Shown: positions 41,883 through 50,344 of the stretch, piece after piece
Layout: every line of letters starts with the position of its first letter
How positions within the stretch are numbered: the first letter of the stretch is position 1
NCBI RefSeq assembly: GCF_900141735.1
Contig: NZ_FQYO01000004.1
Coordinates: forward strand, 434,001-498,000
From: Wenxinia saemankumensis
GTDB taxonomy: Bacteria; Pseudomonadota; Alphaproteobacteria; Rhodobacterales; Rhodobacteraceae
DNA length: 64,000 nt
Direction: 5' to 3'
Made by a program: the position numbers and the translations under genes
Notes under the pieces: model-generated
Database searches by the model: none
What the model saw: only the letters and a program-made list of their open reading frames with translations
Told to the model about the DNA's origin: nothing

Positions 41883-42293
41883 ATGCCGCTGACGATCGGA
41901 GAGGTGGAGATCCAGGACTGGGAGCTGACGGAGCAGTTCGTCCGCGCCTCGGGTCCCGGCGGGCAGAACGTCAACAAGGTCTCCTCCGCGGTCGAGCTGC
42001 GCTTCGAGGCCGAGCGGTCCCCCTCCCTCCCCGATCCGGTCAAGCGGCGGCTGCGGCGCATCGCGGGCCGACGCTGGACCAAGGACGGGGCGCTGGTGAT
42101 CCAGGTCTCCGAGGAACGCAGCCAGGCCCGCAACCGGGCCGTCGCGCGCGAGCGTCTGGCCGAGCTGGTCGCCCGCGCCCTGGTCGCGCCGAAGAAGCGC
42201 ATCCCGACGCGCGTGTCGCAGAACCAGAAGCGCAAGCGGGTGGAGGAGAAGCGCAAGCGCGGCGAGGTGAAGGCCCTGCGCAAGGACCCGTGA
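41883..42293 (+). CDS. arfB: alternative ribosome-rescue factor ArfB
   Basis: A 136-residue peptidyl-tRNA hydrolase that frees ribosomes stalled on non-stop mRNA. The catalytic GGQ is in VRASGPGGQNVNKVSSAVEL, and the C-terminus is a basic tail (QNQKRKRVEEKRKRGEVKAL), which enters the empty mRNA channel. The length matches ArfB (YaeJ), not release factors RF1 or RF2. It lies directly behind a terminator. Confidence 0.95.
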   Translation: MPLTIGEVEIQDWELTEQFVRASGPGGQNVNKVSSAVELRFEAERSPSLPDPVKRRLRRIAGRRWTKDGALVIQVSEERSQARNRAVARERLAELVARALVAPKKRIPTRVSQNQKRKRVEEKRKRGEVKALRKDP

Positions 42294-42357
42294 GGCGGGG
42301 AACCGACCGGGCGGGGCGGCGCGTTCCGCCGTCAGACCCCGACCCATGGAGAGTGCC

Positions 42358-42543
42358 GTGCCCGAGAACCGCGACGACACCGTCAAGCCCGAGACCCGCA
42401 CCACCCCGCCCGCCAAGAATCCCCTCGGCAAGGCGATGATCCCCATCGGCTTCGCCGCCATCATCCTCGTCCTGCTGCTGATCGGCTGGGGCGTGCAGGA
42501 GAACCCCGAAATCGCGCCGGAGGAGGAGGTGACCTCCGAGTAA
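42358..42543 (+). CDS. small single-pass membrane protein
   Basis: A 61-residue protein with a polar N-terminus, one membrane helix (MIPIGFAAIILVLLLIGWGV) and an acidic tail (ENPEIAPEEEVTSE). The GTG at 42358 is chosen because GGAGAG lies just upstream; the in-frame ATG at 42346 has no site. Function unknown. It is followed by a perfect palindrome. Confidence 0.65.
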   Translation: MPENRDDTVKPETRTTPPAKNPLGKAMIPIGFAAIILVLLLIGWGVQENPEIAPEEEVTSE

Positions 42544-42550
42544 CCCCCGG

Positions 42551-42574
42551 AACGCGCCCCCCGGGGGGCGCGTT
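42551..42574 (+). terminator. perfect 12-bp inverted repeat
   Basis: AACGCGCCCCCC is followed at once by its complement. The hairpin would be very stable, but no T-run follows, so it may act as a processing or pause signal between the two small genes. Confidence 0.5.
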
Positions 42575-42607
42575 GGTCCCCCGAACGCAATGCGAGGAGG
42601 ACCAGTC

Positions 42608-42904
42608 ATGGACCACAGCAAGCATATCCCGATGAGCGATGTCGAGGTCGTGGCCGCCAATATCGACGGCGCGAACGTCTACGGCCCCGATGACGAGAAG
42701 ATCGGCACCGTCTCGCACACCCACGGCACCCCGCCCGGCGGCAAGGTCGTGGTCGACGTGGGCGGCTTCCTGGGGATCGGCGCCAAGCCGGTGGCCCTGC
42801 CGATGACCTCGCTCAACTTCATGCGCGACCCCGACGGCGCGGCCCACGCGACGACGGCGCTGACGAAGGACGAGCTGAAGGCGATGCCGGAACACCGGGA
42901 CTGA
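42608..42904 (+). CDS. PRC-barrel domain protein
   Basis: A 98-residue soluble protein with a PRC-barrel fold: NIDGANVYGPDDEKIGTVSH, GKVVVDVGGFLGIGAKPVAL and PMTSLNFMRD. Proteins of this type are common in Rhodobacterales and often stress-induced; the role is unknown. The ATG at 42608 has a GAGGAGG site. It is the last gene before the AT-rich cassette and ends in a terminator. Confidence 0.88.
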   Translation: MDHSKHIPMSDVEVVAANIDGANVYGPDDEKIGTVSHTHGTPPGGKVVVDVGGFLGIGAKPVALPMTSLNFMRDPDGAAHATTALTKDELKAMPEHRD

Positions 42905-42933
42905 GGGTTCCGGTTGCTGTATGGAGAGGAGGA

Positions 42934-42963
42934 CCCGGCGCGGGAGCGCCGGGCCCCATTTTC
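42934..42963 (+). terminator. terminator after the PRC-barrel gene
   Basis: CCCGGCGC and GCGCCGGG form an 8-bp stem with a GGGA loop, followed shortly by TTTT. It closes the rightward unit and marks the left border of the AT-rich cassette. Confidence 0.7.
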
Positions 42964-42992
42964 GTGAAAAAGTCCGCACACATCAATCATCT

Positions 42993-43463
42993 CTACTCCT
43001 CGAGTATTAGTTGATCAAATTCGCGCGCAAACCTTTTAATCGACGAATAATAGGATCCGACAACCGAAAAGCCGGTCCCATTCGGCCTTCCGTGTGCGAC
43101 CTTGTCTCGGATGGCCTTCAGGCTATCGATGGCGGCTCTATCGCTATCTTTAACTCTATCTTCAAGTTGGTCCCACCACCCGCCATCAAACTTGTCCAAC
43201 GTAAGCTTTATCTTTTCGCAGCTTAATGAATTCTGGTGTTCAACCGATTTAGTTATGTATCTTGAAATTTTCGGATCTCCTTTCTTCCTCCCATACTCCG
43301 AAAGAACTTTGGATACGGTTTCTTCGACCAGGCCGGCTGCCAAAAGTGCGAGCTGATTTGCAAATACCGACTGAACAGCGAAATCTACATCTGGGATCAG
43401 TTTCGCCATTGTTGTTTGTGTATTGTCAGTCCGCTTTATCCAAGCATCTAGCTCAGGCAGCAT
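42993..43463 (-). CDS. HEPN-domain protein, probable RNase (RiboL-PSP-HEPN-like)
   Basis: A 156-residue helical protein. The C-terminal half contains R119-D-K-V-A-H124 in DSLKAIRDKVAHGRPNG, the R-x4-H motif that forms the active site of HEPN ribonucleases. The rest (FANQLALLAAGLVEETVSKV and a helical repeat) fits the RiboL-PSP-HEPN group. Base composition is far more AT-rich than the surroundings. Its start overlaps the DUF262 gene by 11 bases, so the two are translated together; HEPN and DUF262 proteins are known to be linked in defence-type loci. Confidence 0.75.
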   Translation of the reverse strand: MLPELDAWIKRTDNTQTTMAKLIPDVDFAVQSVFANQLALLAAGLVEETVSKVLSEYGRKKGDPKISRYITKSVEHQNSLSCEKIKLTLDKFDGGWWDQLEDRVKDSDRAAIDSLKAIRDKVAHGRPNGTGFSVVGSYYSSIKRFAREFDQLILEE

Positions 43464-44535
43464 CGTTGAAGTATCTCAACGATATTGCAAGCCTGGCTTC
43501 CACCACAGTTTCGTCGCTCGTAGCGCCGGTAATTGTCTCCTGATAAGCGGGATCGGCAAGTAGTTTTTGGTAGACCTCCCGGACTGCATCTGGTTCTTCT
43601 AGCTGCGACTTAAAAACCCCCAACATCACCGAGTCAAATGCGGAGACGTTAAACGAACGCGCCGGTCTAAACGCTTTCTCGCCTATTGCATTGTGTATGA
43701 TTCTTATGGTCTGGGTAAACGCTGATGCGAATTCTTGTTGCAGCCTTTGATCTAGGTGCCTATGTTTTTCCATGAAGGAATTTAGAAACCCCTTCATAGG
43801 CTTTTCATAGTTGTCTCCGTTGTACGCAAGCGCTAGAAATCTTAGGATTAACTCGTGATCTTTAGCGCGTTTGTGTACGGCCCCAAATATCGCTCGCCAA
43901 CTCGGGTCAAGATTCAGCTCTCCGAGTAAGTCCTGAAATGGCCCATGGTAAACAGCAGCGCGTATCTCCTGAGGTTGGAGAGGAGTGCCGTTTGAATTTA
44001 GTCTGTCGAAGATATGGAACACTGCAGAGTTTCCATCGTCGGGTGCCAATTGTTGAATTATCATGGCATGGACAACTGCATCCTCGAAGCGGCGCTGATC
44101 TTCCGGTTCGAGTTCTTTAAAAGTGCGCCCTTCAAAGCGCTCTTTAACATCCCTCAGTCTAAACACCCGGTCGTTGTGCGGTAGTCGTCCATTACTAAAT
44201 GAAGCAAGCGTCGTAAGACGCTGGAGGCCATCAACGATTAGATGTTTCTGCGTTGACTCTTCTCTGTAAAGGAAAACACTCGGTATCGGAAGGCCCAGCA
44301 GTATCGATTCGATGAACTTGGACGCCTGAGGCCATGTCCATACGAAGTTTCGCTGGAATTTTGGCCGAAAGATATCACCGCGGTCGAAACGTTTTACTAG
44401 TCCATCGACTGTAAAGTCCGCCCCGTAGGTGTTGATCTGATAAATCGTTTCTTCATCAGAAAGTTGTTCCGACTCAACTTCACCCTCTAAAATCGGTGAA
44501 GTCGCATTTTCGCTTTCGTCCTCGGTTTGTGACAT
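43453..44535 (-). CDS. DUF262 (GmrS-type, ParB/Srx-fold) protein
   Basis: A 360-residue protein. After an acidic N-terminus comes the DUF262 core: RPKFQRNFVWTWPQASKFIE, LGLPIPSVFLY, and the VDGLQR motif (101-106), a variant of the family's DGQQR nucleotide-binding or nuclease motif. Unlike GmrSD and related restriction systems there is no DUF1524 HNH nuclease domain. The ATG at 44535 has an AAGGAG site. The gene starts 14 bases after the pncB stop, in the same direction, and its codon and base use are foreign to the region. Confidence 0.85.
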   Translation of the reverse strand: MSQTEDESENATSPILEGEVESEQLSDEETIYQINTYGADFTVDGLVKRFDRGDIFRPKFQRNFVWTWPQASKFIESILLGLPIPSVFLYREESTQKHLIVDGLQRLTTLASFSNGRLPHNDRVFRLRDVKERFEGRTFKELEPEDQRRFEDAVVHAMIIQQLAPDDGNSAVFHIFDRLNSNGTPLQPQEIRAAVYHGPFQDLLGELNLDPSWRAIFGAVHKRAKDHELILRFLALAYNGDNYEKPMKGFLNSFMEKHRHLDQRLQQEFASAFTQTIRIIHNAIGEKAFRPARSFNVSAFDSVMLGVFKSQLEEPDAVREVYQKLLADPAYQETITGATSDETVVEARLAISLRYFNDAA

Positions 44536-44549
44536 TTGCGTCTCCTTGT

Positions 44550-45842
44550 TCACACCACCACCTCCCGCTCCACCTGCGCCCCCACCCCGAACACCCGCTT
44601 GTAGCGCTCGATCTCTGCTGCAGGCCCCATCGCCTTCCTCGGGTTGTCCGAGAGCTTGACCGTGGGCCGTCCGTTCGCCTCCACGGCCTTGCAGACCAGG
44701 GAGAACGGCGCCAGCCGGTCGCCCTCCGTCAGGCCGATGAAGTCGTTGGTCAGCATCGTGCCCCAGCCGAAGCTGACCCGCACCCGCCCGTCGAAGCGCC
44801 TCGACAGCTCCTCGATCTTCCCCACGTCCAGCCCGTCGGAGAAGATGACCAGCTTAGCCCGCGGATCCTCGCCCCGCTCCTGCCACCAGCGGATCGCCGT
44901 CTCGGCCCCCTCGGCCGGGTCGCCGCTGTCGATGCGGATGCCGGTCCACTGGGTCAGCCAGTCGGGCGCCCGGTCGAGGAAGCCCTTCGTGCCGTAGGTG
45001 TCGGGCAGGATGATGCGCAGGTTGCCGTCATGCTCCTCGTGCCAGTCCGACAGCACGTCATAGGGCGCGCGGGCCAGCGCGGCATCGTCCTCCGCGAGGG
45101 CGGAATAGACCATCGGCAGCTCGTGCGCATTGGTGCCGATCGCCTCGAGGTCGCGGTTCTTGGCGATGAGGCAGTTGGACGTGCCGGTGAAGCTGTCGCC
45201 CAGGCCTTCGTGCAGGGCCTGCACGCACCAGTCCTGCCAGAGGAAGGAATGCCGCCGCCGCGTGCCGAAATCGGCGAGGCGCAGGCCGGGAACGGCGCGC
45301 AGGCGCTCCACCTTCTCCCACAGCTTGGTCATGGCGCGGGCGTAAAGGACCTGCAGCTCGAACCGGCCCATGTCGCGCAGCACGGCGCGGCCCCGCAGCT
45401 CCATCAGGACGGCGAGGGCCGGGATCTCCCACAGCATCACTTCGGGCCATTTGCCGTGGAAGGTCAGCTCGTACTGGCCGTCCTTCTTCGCCAGCTCGTA
45501 GGGCGGCAGGCGCAAGGCCTCGAACCAGTCCATGAAGTCGGGGCGGAACATCTGGCGCTTGCCGTAGAAGGTGTTGCCCCGCATCCAGGTCGATTCCCCG
45601 CGCGAGAGCGAGAGCGAGCGGATGTGGTCCAGCTGCTCGCGCAGCTCGCCCTCGTCGATCAGGTCGGCGAGGCGGACGCTCTTCGTCCGGTTGATGAGGC
45701 TGAAGGTGACGTCGGTGTCCGGCCGGTTGCGGAAGACCGACTGGCACATCAGCAGCTTGTAGAAATCCGTGTCGATGAGCGAGCGGACGATCGGATCGAT
45801 CTTCCACTTGTGGTTCCAGACACGTGTGGCGATGTCGACCAT
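44550..45842 (-). CDS. pncB: nicotinate phosphoribosyltransferase
   Basis: PncB joins nicotinate and PRPP to nicotinate mononucleotide in NAD salvage. The 430-residue product begins with [17 protein letters not shown], and has the phosphate-binding parts [29 protein letters not shown] (the His-type loop region) and [12 protein letters not shown]. Normal length. The DUF262 gene follows immediately downstream. pncA, which supplies nicotinate, lies 3.8 kb upstream on the same strand. Confidence 0.96.
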   Translation of the reverse strand: MVDIATRVWNHKWKIDPIVRSLIDTDFYKLLMCQSVFRNRPDTDVTFSLINRTKSVRLADLIDEGELREQLDHIRSLSLSRGESTWMRGNTFYGKRQMFRPDFMDWFEALRLPPYELAKKDGQYELTFHGKWPEVMLWEIPALAVLMELRGRAVLRDMGRFELQVLYARAMTKLWEKVERLRAVPGLRLADFGTRRRHSFLWQDWCVQALHEGLGDSFTGTSNCLIAKNRDLEAIGTNAHELPMVYSALAEDDAALARAPYDVLSDWHEEHDGNLRIILPDTYGTKGFLDRAPDWLTQWTGIRIDSGDPAEGAETAIRWWQERGEDPRAKLVIFSDGLDVGKIEELSRRFDGRVRVSFGWGTMLTNDFIGLTEGDRLAPFSLVCKAVEANGRPTVKLSDNPRKAMGPAAEIERYKRVFGVGAQVEREVVV

Positions 45843-45902
45843 TTCTTCCTCCGTCCGAAGGGCGGAGCCTAGCGGTCGCGCGGGCCTTGTAAAGTCAGGC
45901 GG

Positions 45903-46226
45903 TCACGCCGGCCGGGGCCGCGCCTTCCACAGCGCCACGAAGAGCGCCAGTGCGGCGAGGATCGCCAGTGCCGCCTCGCCCCAGGCGAGCCAGAGGGGGA
46001 TGTCGCGGGCGGTGGCGGTCGCGGCGGCGTCGATCAGGGCGACGGGCAGGGCGAGCCATCCGGCGGCGCGCAGCCCCGCGCCGAGGGCGAAGGCCAGCAC
46101 GACCAGCACCGCGCCGAGGATCAGGTTCGTTCCCGTCGCCCCCCCGAAGGCCGGCGCGGCGAGATGGGCCAGCGCGGCCGCGAGCAGCAGGACGGAGGCG
46201 AGGCGGAGGGGGCGGGAGCCGGGCAT
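45903..46226 (-). CDS. small multi-helix membrane protein
   Basis: A 107-residue alanine/leucine-rich protein with about four hydrophobic segments (ASVLLLAAALAHLAA, LILGAVLVVLAFALGAG, GWLALPVALIDAAATATA, GEAALAILAALALFVALW). No family is recognisable. Its start abuts the stop of the diheme cytochrome gene with no gap, so it belongs to the same operon as the molybdenum hydroxylase. Confidence 0.65.
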   Translation of the reverse strand: MPGSRPLRLASVLLLAAALAHLAAPAFGGATGTNLILGAVLVVLAFALGAGLRAAGWLALPVALIDAAATATARDIPLWLAWGEAALAILAALALFVALWKARPRPA

Positions 46227-46862
46227 CTACTCCTCCACCGCCACGGCGCCGACGGGGCCGGGGCAGGGCTGGCCCGCCGCGCCCCATGTCAGCATGTCGT
46301 CGATATGCTCCTGCAGGGTTCCGGGGGCGGGCGCGCGCCCCGGCCCGGGATCGAAGCCGAAGGCGATGAAGCCGCCATGGCCCCCGTCCTCGTCCAGATG
46401 CTCGGCCAGCTCGATCCAGTCCCGGCCGCCATTCGTGTCGGGATCCGACAGCTGGGCGCAGATCTCTTCCGCCGTCCGGCCGTGCCACTGCATCTCGACC
46501 GGGGCGAGGCGCCAGTCCGTCGTCACGTGGGGCGGGGCGCCGCGTTCGGCGATCGGCCCGTCCTCGACCGTCCGGTGGCAGGTGGAGCAGAGCAGCGTCT
46601 CCACCCCGATCCGGCTGTCGCCGGCGGTCACGTTCATCCCGTGGGGCACGTCCTCGCCGAGGCCGAGCCCGTCCCAGCGCGGAATGTTGTCCGGCCCGAC
46701 ATGGCAGTTCGCGCAGCGGGGGGAGGAGACGACGGCGTGGATCCGGTCGAAGGCGGCGAGTCCCTCCTCGCGGGAGACGCTGCCCGCCTCCGGCAGGACC
46801 ACGTCCTGCGCCAGGGCCGGCGCGGCGAGGAGGAGAAGGCAGGCGAGAGCGAGGCGCCTCAT
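46227..46862 (-). CDS. periplasmic diheme cytochrome c
   Basis: A 211-residue secreted protein with a signal peptide (RRLALACLLLLAAPALA) and two heme c motifs, CANCH (50-54) and CSTCH (92-96). It overlaps the end of the molybdopterin subunit gene by ATGA and is the likely electron acceptor of that enzyme, passing electrons on to the respiratory chain. In Pseudomonas nicotinate dehydrogenase, cytochrome domains are fused to the large subunit; here they are separate. Confidence 0.85.
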   Translation of the reverse strand: MRRLALACLLLLAAPALAQDVVLPEAGSVSREEGLAAFDRIHAVVSSPRCANCHVGPDNIPRWDGLGLGEDVPHGMNVTAGDSRIGVETLLCSTCHRTVEDGPIAERGAPPHVTTDWRLAPVEMQWHGRTAEEICAQLSDPDTNGGRDWIELAEHLDEDGGHGGFIAFGFDPGPGRAPAPGTLQEHIDDMLTWGAAGQPCPGPVGAVAVEE

Positions 46863-49096
46863 GCGAAGCTCACATGCCGCGAGAACGGCATCTCCCGCAG
46901 CCGCTCCCCCGTCAGGTCGAAGATCGCGGCGGCGAGCGCGGGGGCGGCGGGCGGCACGGTCGGTTCGCCGATGCCGTGGATGCCGGGGCTGGTCTCGCGG
47001 GGGATGATATTCACCCTCGGCGCATTGTAGAGGCGGAGGCCCGGATAGGCGTCGTAGTTCACCTGTTGCGCCACGCCGCCCGCATAGGTCGTCTCGCAGT
47101 TCATCGCATGGGCGAGGCCCCAGATCACGCCGCCCTGGGCCTGGTTCTCGTAATTGATCGGGTCGAGCACGCGGCCCGCCTCGGTCGCGCACCAGACCTC
47201 CTCGATCCGGATGCCGCGGTCCGATCGGCTGACCTCGACGATCTCGGCCACCGGCACGCCGAAGGAATGGCCGAAGGCGATGCCCCGGCCGCGCCCCTCG
47301 GGCGTGCTGCCCCAGTTCGCCGCCTCGGCCGCCGCCTCGATCACGCCGCGCGAAAAGGGATCGCGGATCAGGCGGAGCCGTTCCTCCACCGGGTCGGCGC
47401 CCGCCTCGTGGATGAGTTCGGCCATCAGCGCCTCGATGAACCAGACATTGGTCGAGGCGCCGACCGACCGCCAGGAGGATACGGGGGCGAGGCCCTGCGC
47501 GATGTAGCCGCTCACCCGGAAATCGCGCAGCTCGTAGGGCGCGTCCCAGGCGCCGATCGTCAGCATCAGGTCCGCACCCGGCGGCTGCGCGCCCCCGGTC
47601 CGCGTCGCCTGGCTGCCCATGACGGAAGGCGCCGCGATGTCGAGGTCGATGGCCGTGACATGGCCGTCCGCCACCGCGCCGGTGCCACGCGCCAGCGCGA
47701 TCTGGCGCACGAAATCCTGCTGGAAATCCGTCTCGCGCGAGAAGGTCAGCTTGACCGGCCGCCCGCCCGCCTGCGCGGCGAGCTCGGCCGCGGCGCGGAT
47801 ATGAAGGATCTCCAGATGTTGGCCGAAGCTGCCGCCCGCATATTGCACATGGATCGTTACCGCCTCAGCCGGCAGGCCCGCGACATCCGCCACGACATCG
47901 ACCGCGGCGCCCGGAACCTGGCTCGCGCACCAGAGGTCGGCCCGGCCGCCCGCGATCCGCACGGTGGCGCTCAGCGGCTCGAGCGGCTGATGGGCGAGGT
48001 AGGGCGCGCGGAATTCCGAGACCGGGCGGGAGGAGGCCGGGAGCGCGGCCCCCGCATCGCCGTCGTCGCGCTTGCGCTGGTTGCGGTTGTCGTCGCGGAT
48101 CGCCTCGGCCAGCACGGCCCAGTGCGCCTCCTGCTCGGGCGGGTAGGGGGAGGGGCCGGTTTCCAGCCGGATCGCCCGTGCCGCCTCCATCGCGTGCCAG
48201 GTCGTGCTCGCGAGCACCCCCGCCCCGCCGGTGACGGGATGGACGGACAGCACGCCCGGCATCGCCTCGGCGGCGGCGGCGTCGATCCCCGTCACCTCGC
48301 CCCGGTTCGGCGCGAGCGCGACCGCGGCGAAGAGCATGTCCGGCAGCGTCACATCGGTGGAGAAGACCTGGCGGCCGGTCGATTTCGGGACGATGTCGAG
48401 CCGCTGCTGCGCCTTTCCCAGAAGGCGGAACTCGGTGGGGGGCTTCAGCGCGACGCTGCGTGGCGGGGTCAGGGTGGCGGCCACCGGCGCCAGCCCGGCA
48501 TAGGTCAGGCGCGTGCCGTCCGGCAGGACGATTGCGCCGTCCTCGGCCCGCAGGCTCTCCCGCTCCACCCCGCTCACCTGCGAGGCGGCGTCGATCAGCG
48601 TCTCGCGCGCGGTGGCGCCGGCGATCCGCAGCTTCTCGTAGGCGTCCTTCACCGTGGTCGACCCGCCGGTGAGCTGCATGGCGATGATCTTGAGCATCCC
48701 CGCCATCGCCTCGCGCGAGGCTTCCGCCGCCCAGCCGTAATCGGTGGGGCGGAAGGGGACGGCCTCGTCCGCGAAGCCGGTATTGTAATAGGCGGGGGCG
48801 GGCTGGCCGGGATCGATGCGGACCGAGGCGGGGTCGACCATCAGCTCCTCGGCCAGCAGGGCGGCCTGGACGTGATAGCCTCCCTGGCCGAGATCGGTGC
48901 GCGGGGTGATCAGCGTCACCCCTTCGGCGTCGATGCGGACGTAAGGGGTGATCGCGGCCTCGCCCGCGCCGAGGCCGGCCGTCAGCGGGTTGTCGTAGTC
49001 GGATCGCGCGGCCATAACGCCGAAGGCGACGCCGCCCGAGACGGCCGTCAGCCCGACGAGGAAGGTGCGGCGGGAGATCGTGCGCAGCCTGCCCAT
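46859..49096 (-). CDS. molybdenum hydroxylase large subunit (IorB/aldehyde oxidase-like)
   Basis: A 745-residue molybdopterin-cytosine-dinucleotide-binding subunit of the xanthine dehydrogenase family. A twin-arginine signal (SRRTFLVGLTAVSGG) directs the folded enzyme to the periplasm. Motifs include TDLGQGGYHVQAALLAEELM, FSRETDFQQDFVRQ, and near the end GIHGIGEPTVPPAAPALAAA with the catalytic Glu. The plan is that of IorB and related enzymes that hydroxylate N-heterocycles or aldehydes. Its partner Fe-S subunit and a cytochrome flank it, all overlapping or one base apart. Confidence 0.92.
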   Translation of the reverse strand: MGRLRTISRRTFLVGLTAVSGGVAFGVMAARSDYDNPLTAGLGAGEAAITPYVRIDAEGVTLITPRTDLGQGGYHVQAALLAEELMVDPASVRIDPGQPAPAYYNTGFADEAVPFRPTDYGWAAEASREAMAGMLKIIAMQLTGGSTTVKDAYEKLRIAGATARETLIDAASQVSGVERESLRAEDGAIVLPDGTRLTYAGLAPVAATLTPPRSVALKPPTEFRLLGKAQQRLDIVPKSTGRQVFSTDVTLPDMLFAAVALAPNRGEVTGIDAAAAEAMPGVLSVHPVTGGAGVLASTTWHAMEAARAIRLETGPSPYPPEQEAHWAVLAEAIRDDNRNQRKRDDGDAGAALPASSRPVSEFRAPYLAHQPLEPLSATVRIAGGRADLWCASQVPGAAVDVVADVAGLPAEAVTIHVQYAGGSFGQHLEILHIRAAAELAAQAGGRPVKLTFSRETDFQQDFVRQIALARGTGAVADGHVTAIDLDIAAPSVMGSQATRTGGAQPPGADLMLTIGAWDAPYELRDFRVSGYIAQGLAPVSSWRSVGASTNVWFIEALMAELIHEAGADPVEERLRLIRDPFSRGVIEAAAEAANWGSTPEGRGRGIAFGHSFGVPVAEIVEVSRSDRGIRIEEVWCATEAGRVLDPINYENQAQGGVIWGLAHAMNCETTYAGGVAQQVNYDAYPGLRLYNAPRVNIIPRETSPGIHGIGEPTVPPAAPALAAAIFDLTGERLREMPFSRHVSFA

Positions 49097-49097
49097 C

Positions 49098-49559
49098 TCA
49101 GGCCCCCCGCATCCGGCCGGCCGCGTCCCGGATCGCGGCGCGGATCCGCGGATAGGTCCCGCAGCGGCAGAGATTGCCGCCCATCGCGGCGTCGATCTGG
49201 TCGTCCGTCGGGTCGGGGTTCAGCGCCAACAGGTCGGCAGCTTGCATGATCTGCCCCGACTGGCAGTAGCCGCATTGCGCCACCTGCGCCTCGATCCAGG
49301 CCGCCTGCACCGGGTGCGGCGCCTCCGGCGTGCCGAGACCCTCTATCGTCACCACGTCCGCGCCTTCCAGCTCCGCCGCGCGGACCTGGCAGGACCGCAC
49401 GGCCTGCCCGTTCAGATGGACCGTGCAGGCCCCGCATTGGGCGATGCCGCAGCCGTATTTCGTGCCCGTCAGACCCAGCACGTCGCGCAGCACCCAGAGA
49501 AGGGGCATCTCCTCCGGCACCTCGACCTCGCGGGTCACGCCGTTGACCGTCAGTTGCAT
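49098..49559 (-). CDS. molybdenum hydroxylase [2Fe-2S] subunit (IorA-like)
   Basis: A 153-residue protein with two [2Fe-2S] clusters: plant-ferredoxin-type cysteines C37, C42, C45, C57 and the second set C96, C99, C131, C133. It begins [20 protein letters not shown]. It moves electrons from the molybdenum site to the cytochrome. Size and motif order match NicA of nicotinate dehydrogenase and IorA. No signal peptide is seen; such subunits travel with the Tat-targeted large subunit. Confidence 0.94.
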   Translation of the reverse strand: MQLTVNGVTREVEVPEEMPLLWVLRDVLGLTGTKYGCGIAQCGACTVHLNGQAVRSCQVRAAELEGADVVTIEGLGTPEAPHPVQAAWIEAQVAQCGYCQSGQIMQAADLLALNPDPTDDQIDAAMGGNLCRCGTYPRIRAAIRDAAGRMRGA

Positions 49560-49628
49560 CTGGCGCCTCCGTGCCGGGCCGTCCGGGCGAGAGTGGCAGG
49601 TGGGCGGGGCCCTGTCACGCCGGGGCGA

Positions 49629-50234
49629 TCACGTCAGGGTGATTCCGGCGCTGCGCATCTCGCCCGTCATGGCGGCGAGCGAACCGTCCAGATCGATCGC
49701 GCGGCTGAGGTCGGTACGCACCTCGACCCCGAACCCGAGCTTCGCCGCGTCGAGCGCGGAATAGGCCACGCAATAGTCCAGCGCGAGGCCGACCAGCGTC
49801 AACCGCTCGATCCCGCGGGTCCGCAGGTAGCCCTCCAGCCCCGTCGGGGTGGAATGGTCGTTCTCGAAGAAGGCGGAATAGCTGTCGATGGCCGGGTTGA
49901 AGCCCTTGCGCACGATCAGGTCGCCGTCCAGCCGCAGCTCCGGATGGAACTCGGCGCCCGGGCTGCCCTGCACGCAATGGTCGGGCCAGAGCACCTGCGG
50001 CCCGTAGGGCATGTCCGTCATCGTGAAGGGCGCGGCCCCCGGATGCGACGAGGCGAAGGAGGAATGGCCCGCCGGGTGCCAGTCCTGCGTGTAGAGCACC
50101 GTGGCGAACTCCCCCATCAACGCGTTGATGCCGGGGACGATGGCATCGCCCCCGTCGACGGCGAGCGCGCCGCCGGGGCAGAAATCCTTCTGCATGTCGA
50201 TCACCAGTAGGGCGTGGGCGGCATCGCGGGGCAT
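49629..50234 (-). CDS. pncA: nicotinamidase
   Basis: PncA turns nicotinamide into nicotinate. The 201-residue product has the catalytic Asp in LLVIDMQKDFCPGGALAV, the metal site DWHPAGHSSFA, the Lys in VRKGFNPAIDSYSAF, and the nucleophilic Cys in LALDYCVAYSALDAA. The ATG at 50234 gives the proper family start (a longer frame has no similarity). It precedes the Fe-S subunit gene by 69 bases on the same strand. Confidence 0.95.
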   Translation of the reverse strand: MPRDAAHALLVIDMQKDFCPGGALAVDGGDAIVPGINALMGEFATVLYTQDWHPAGHSSFASSHPGAAPFTMTDMPYGPQVLWPDHCVQGSPGAEFHPELRLDGDLIVRKGFNPAIDSYSAFFENDHSTPTGLEGYLRTRGIERLTLVGLALDYCVAYSALDAAKLGFGVEVRTDLSRAIDLDGSLAAMTGEMRSAGITLT

Positions 50235-50344
50235 GGGGCCTCTCCGTCTCGGATGGGCCAGAGCTAACCACCCCGACCGGGGGGTCAAGTTCCCCGCCCG
50301 GGATGCCTTGCCGTTCCGGGCCGATGGGTCCACTCCTCCGCCCC

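Noticed and set aside
42960-44560. Insertion sequence or prophage remnant around the DUF262-HEPN pair.
   Set aside because: No transposase, integrase, tRNA or flanking direct repeat was found by eye at either border.
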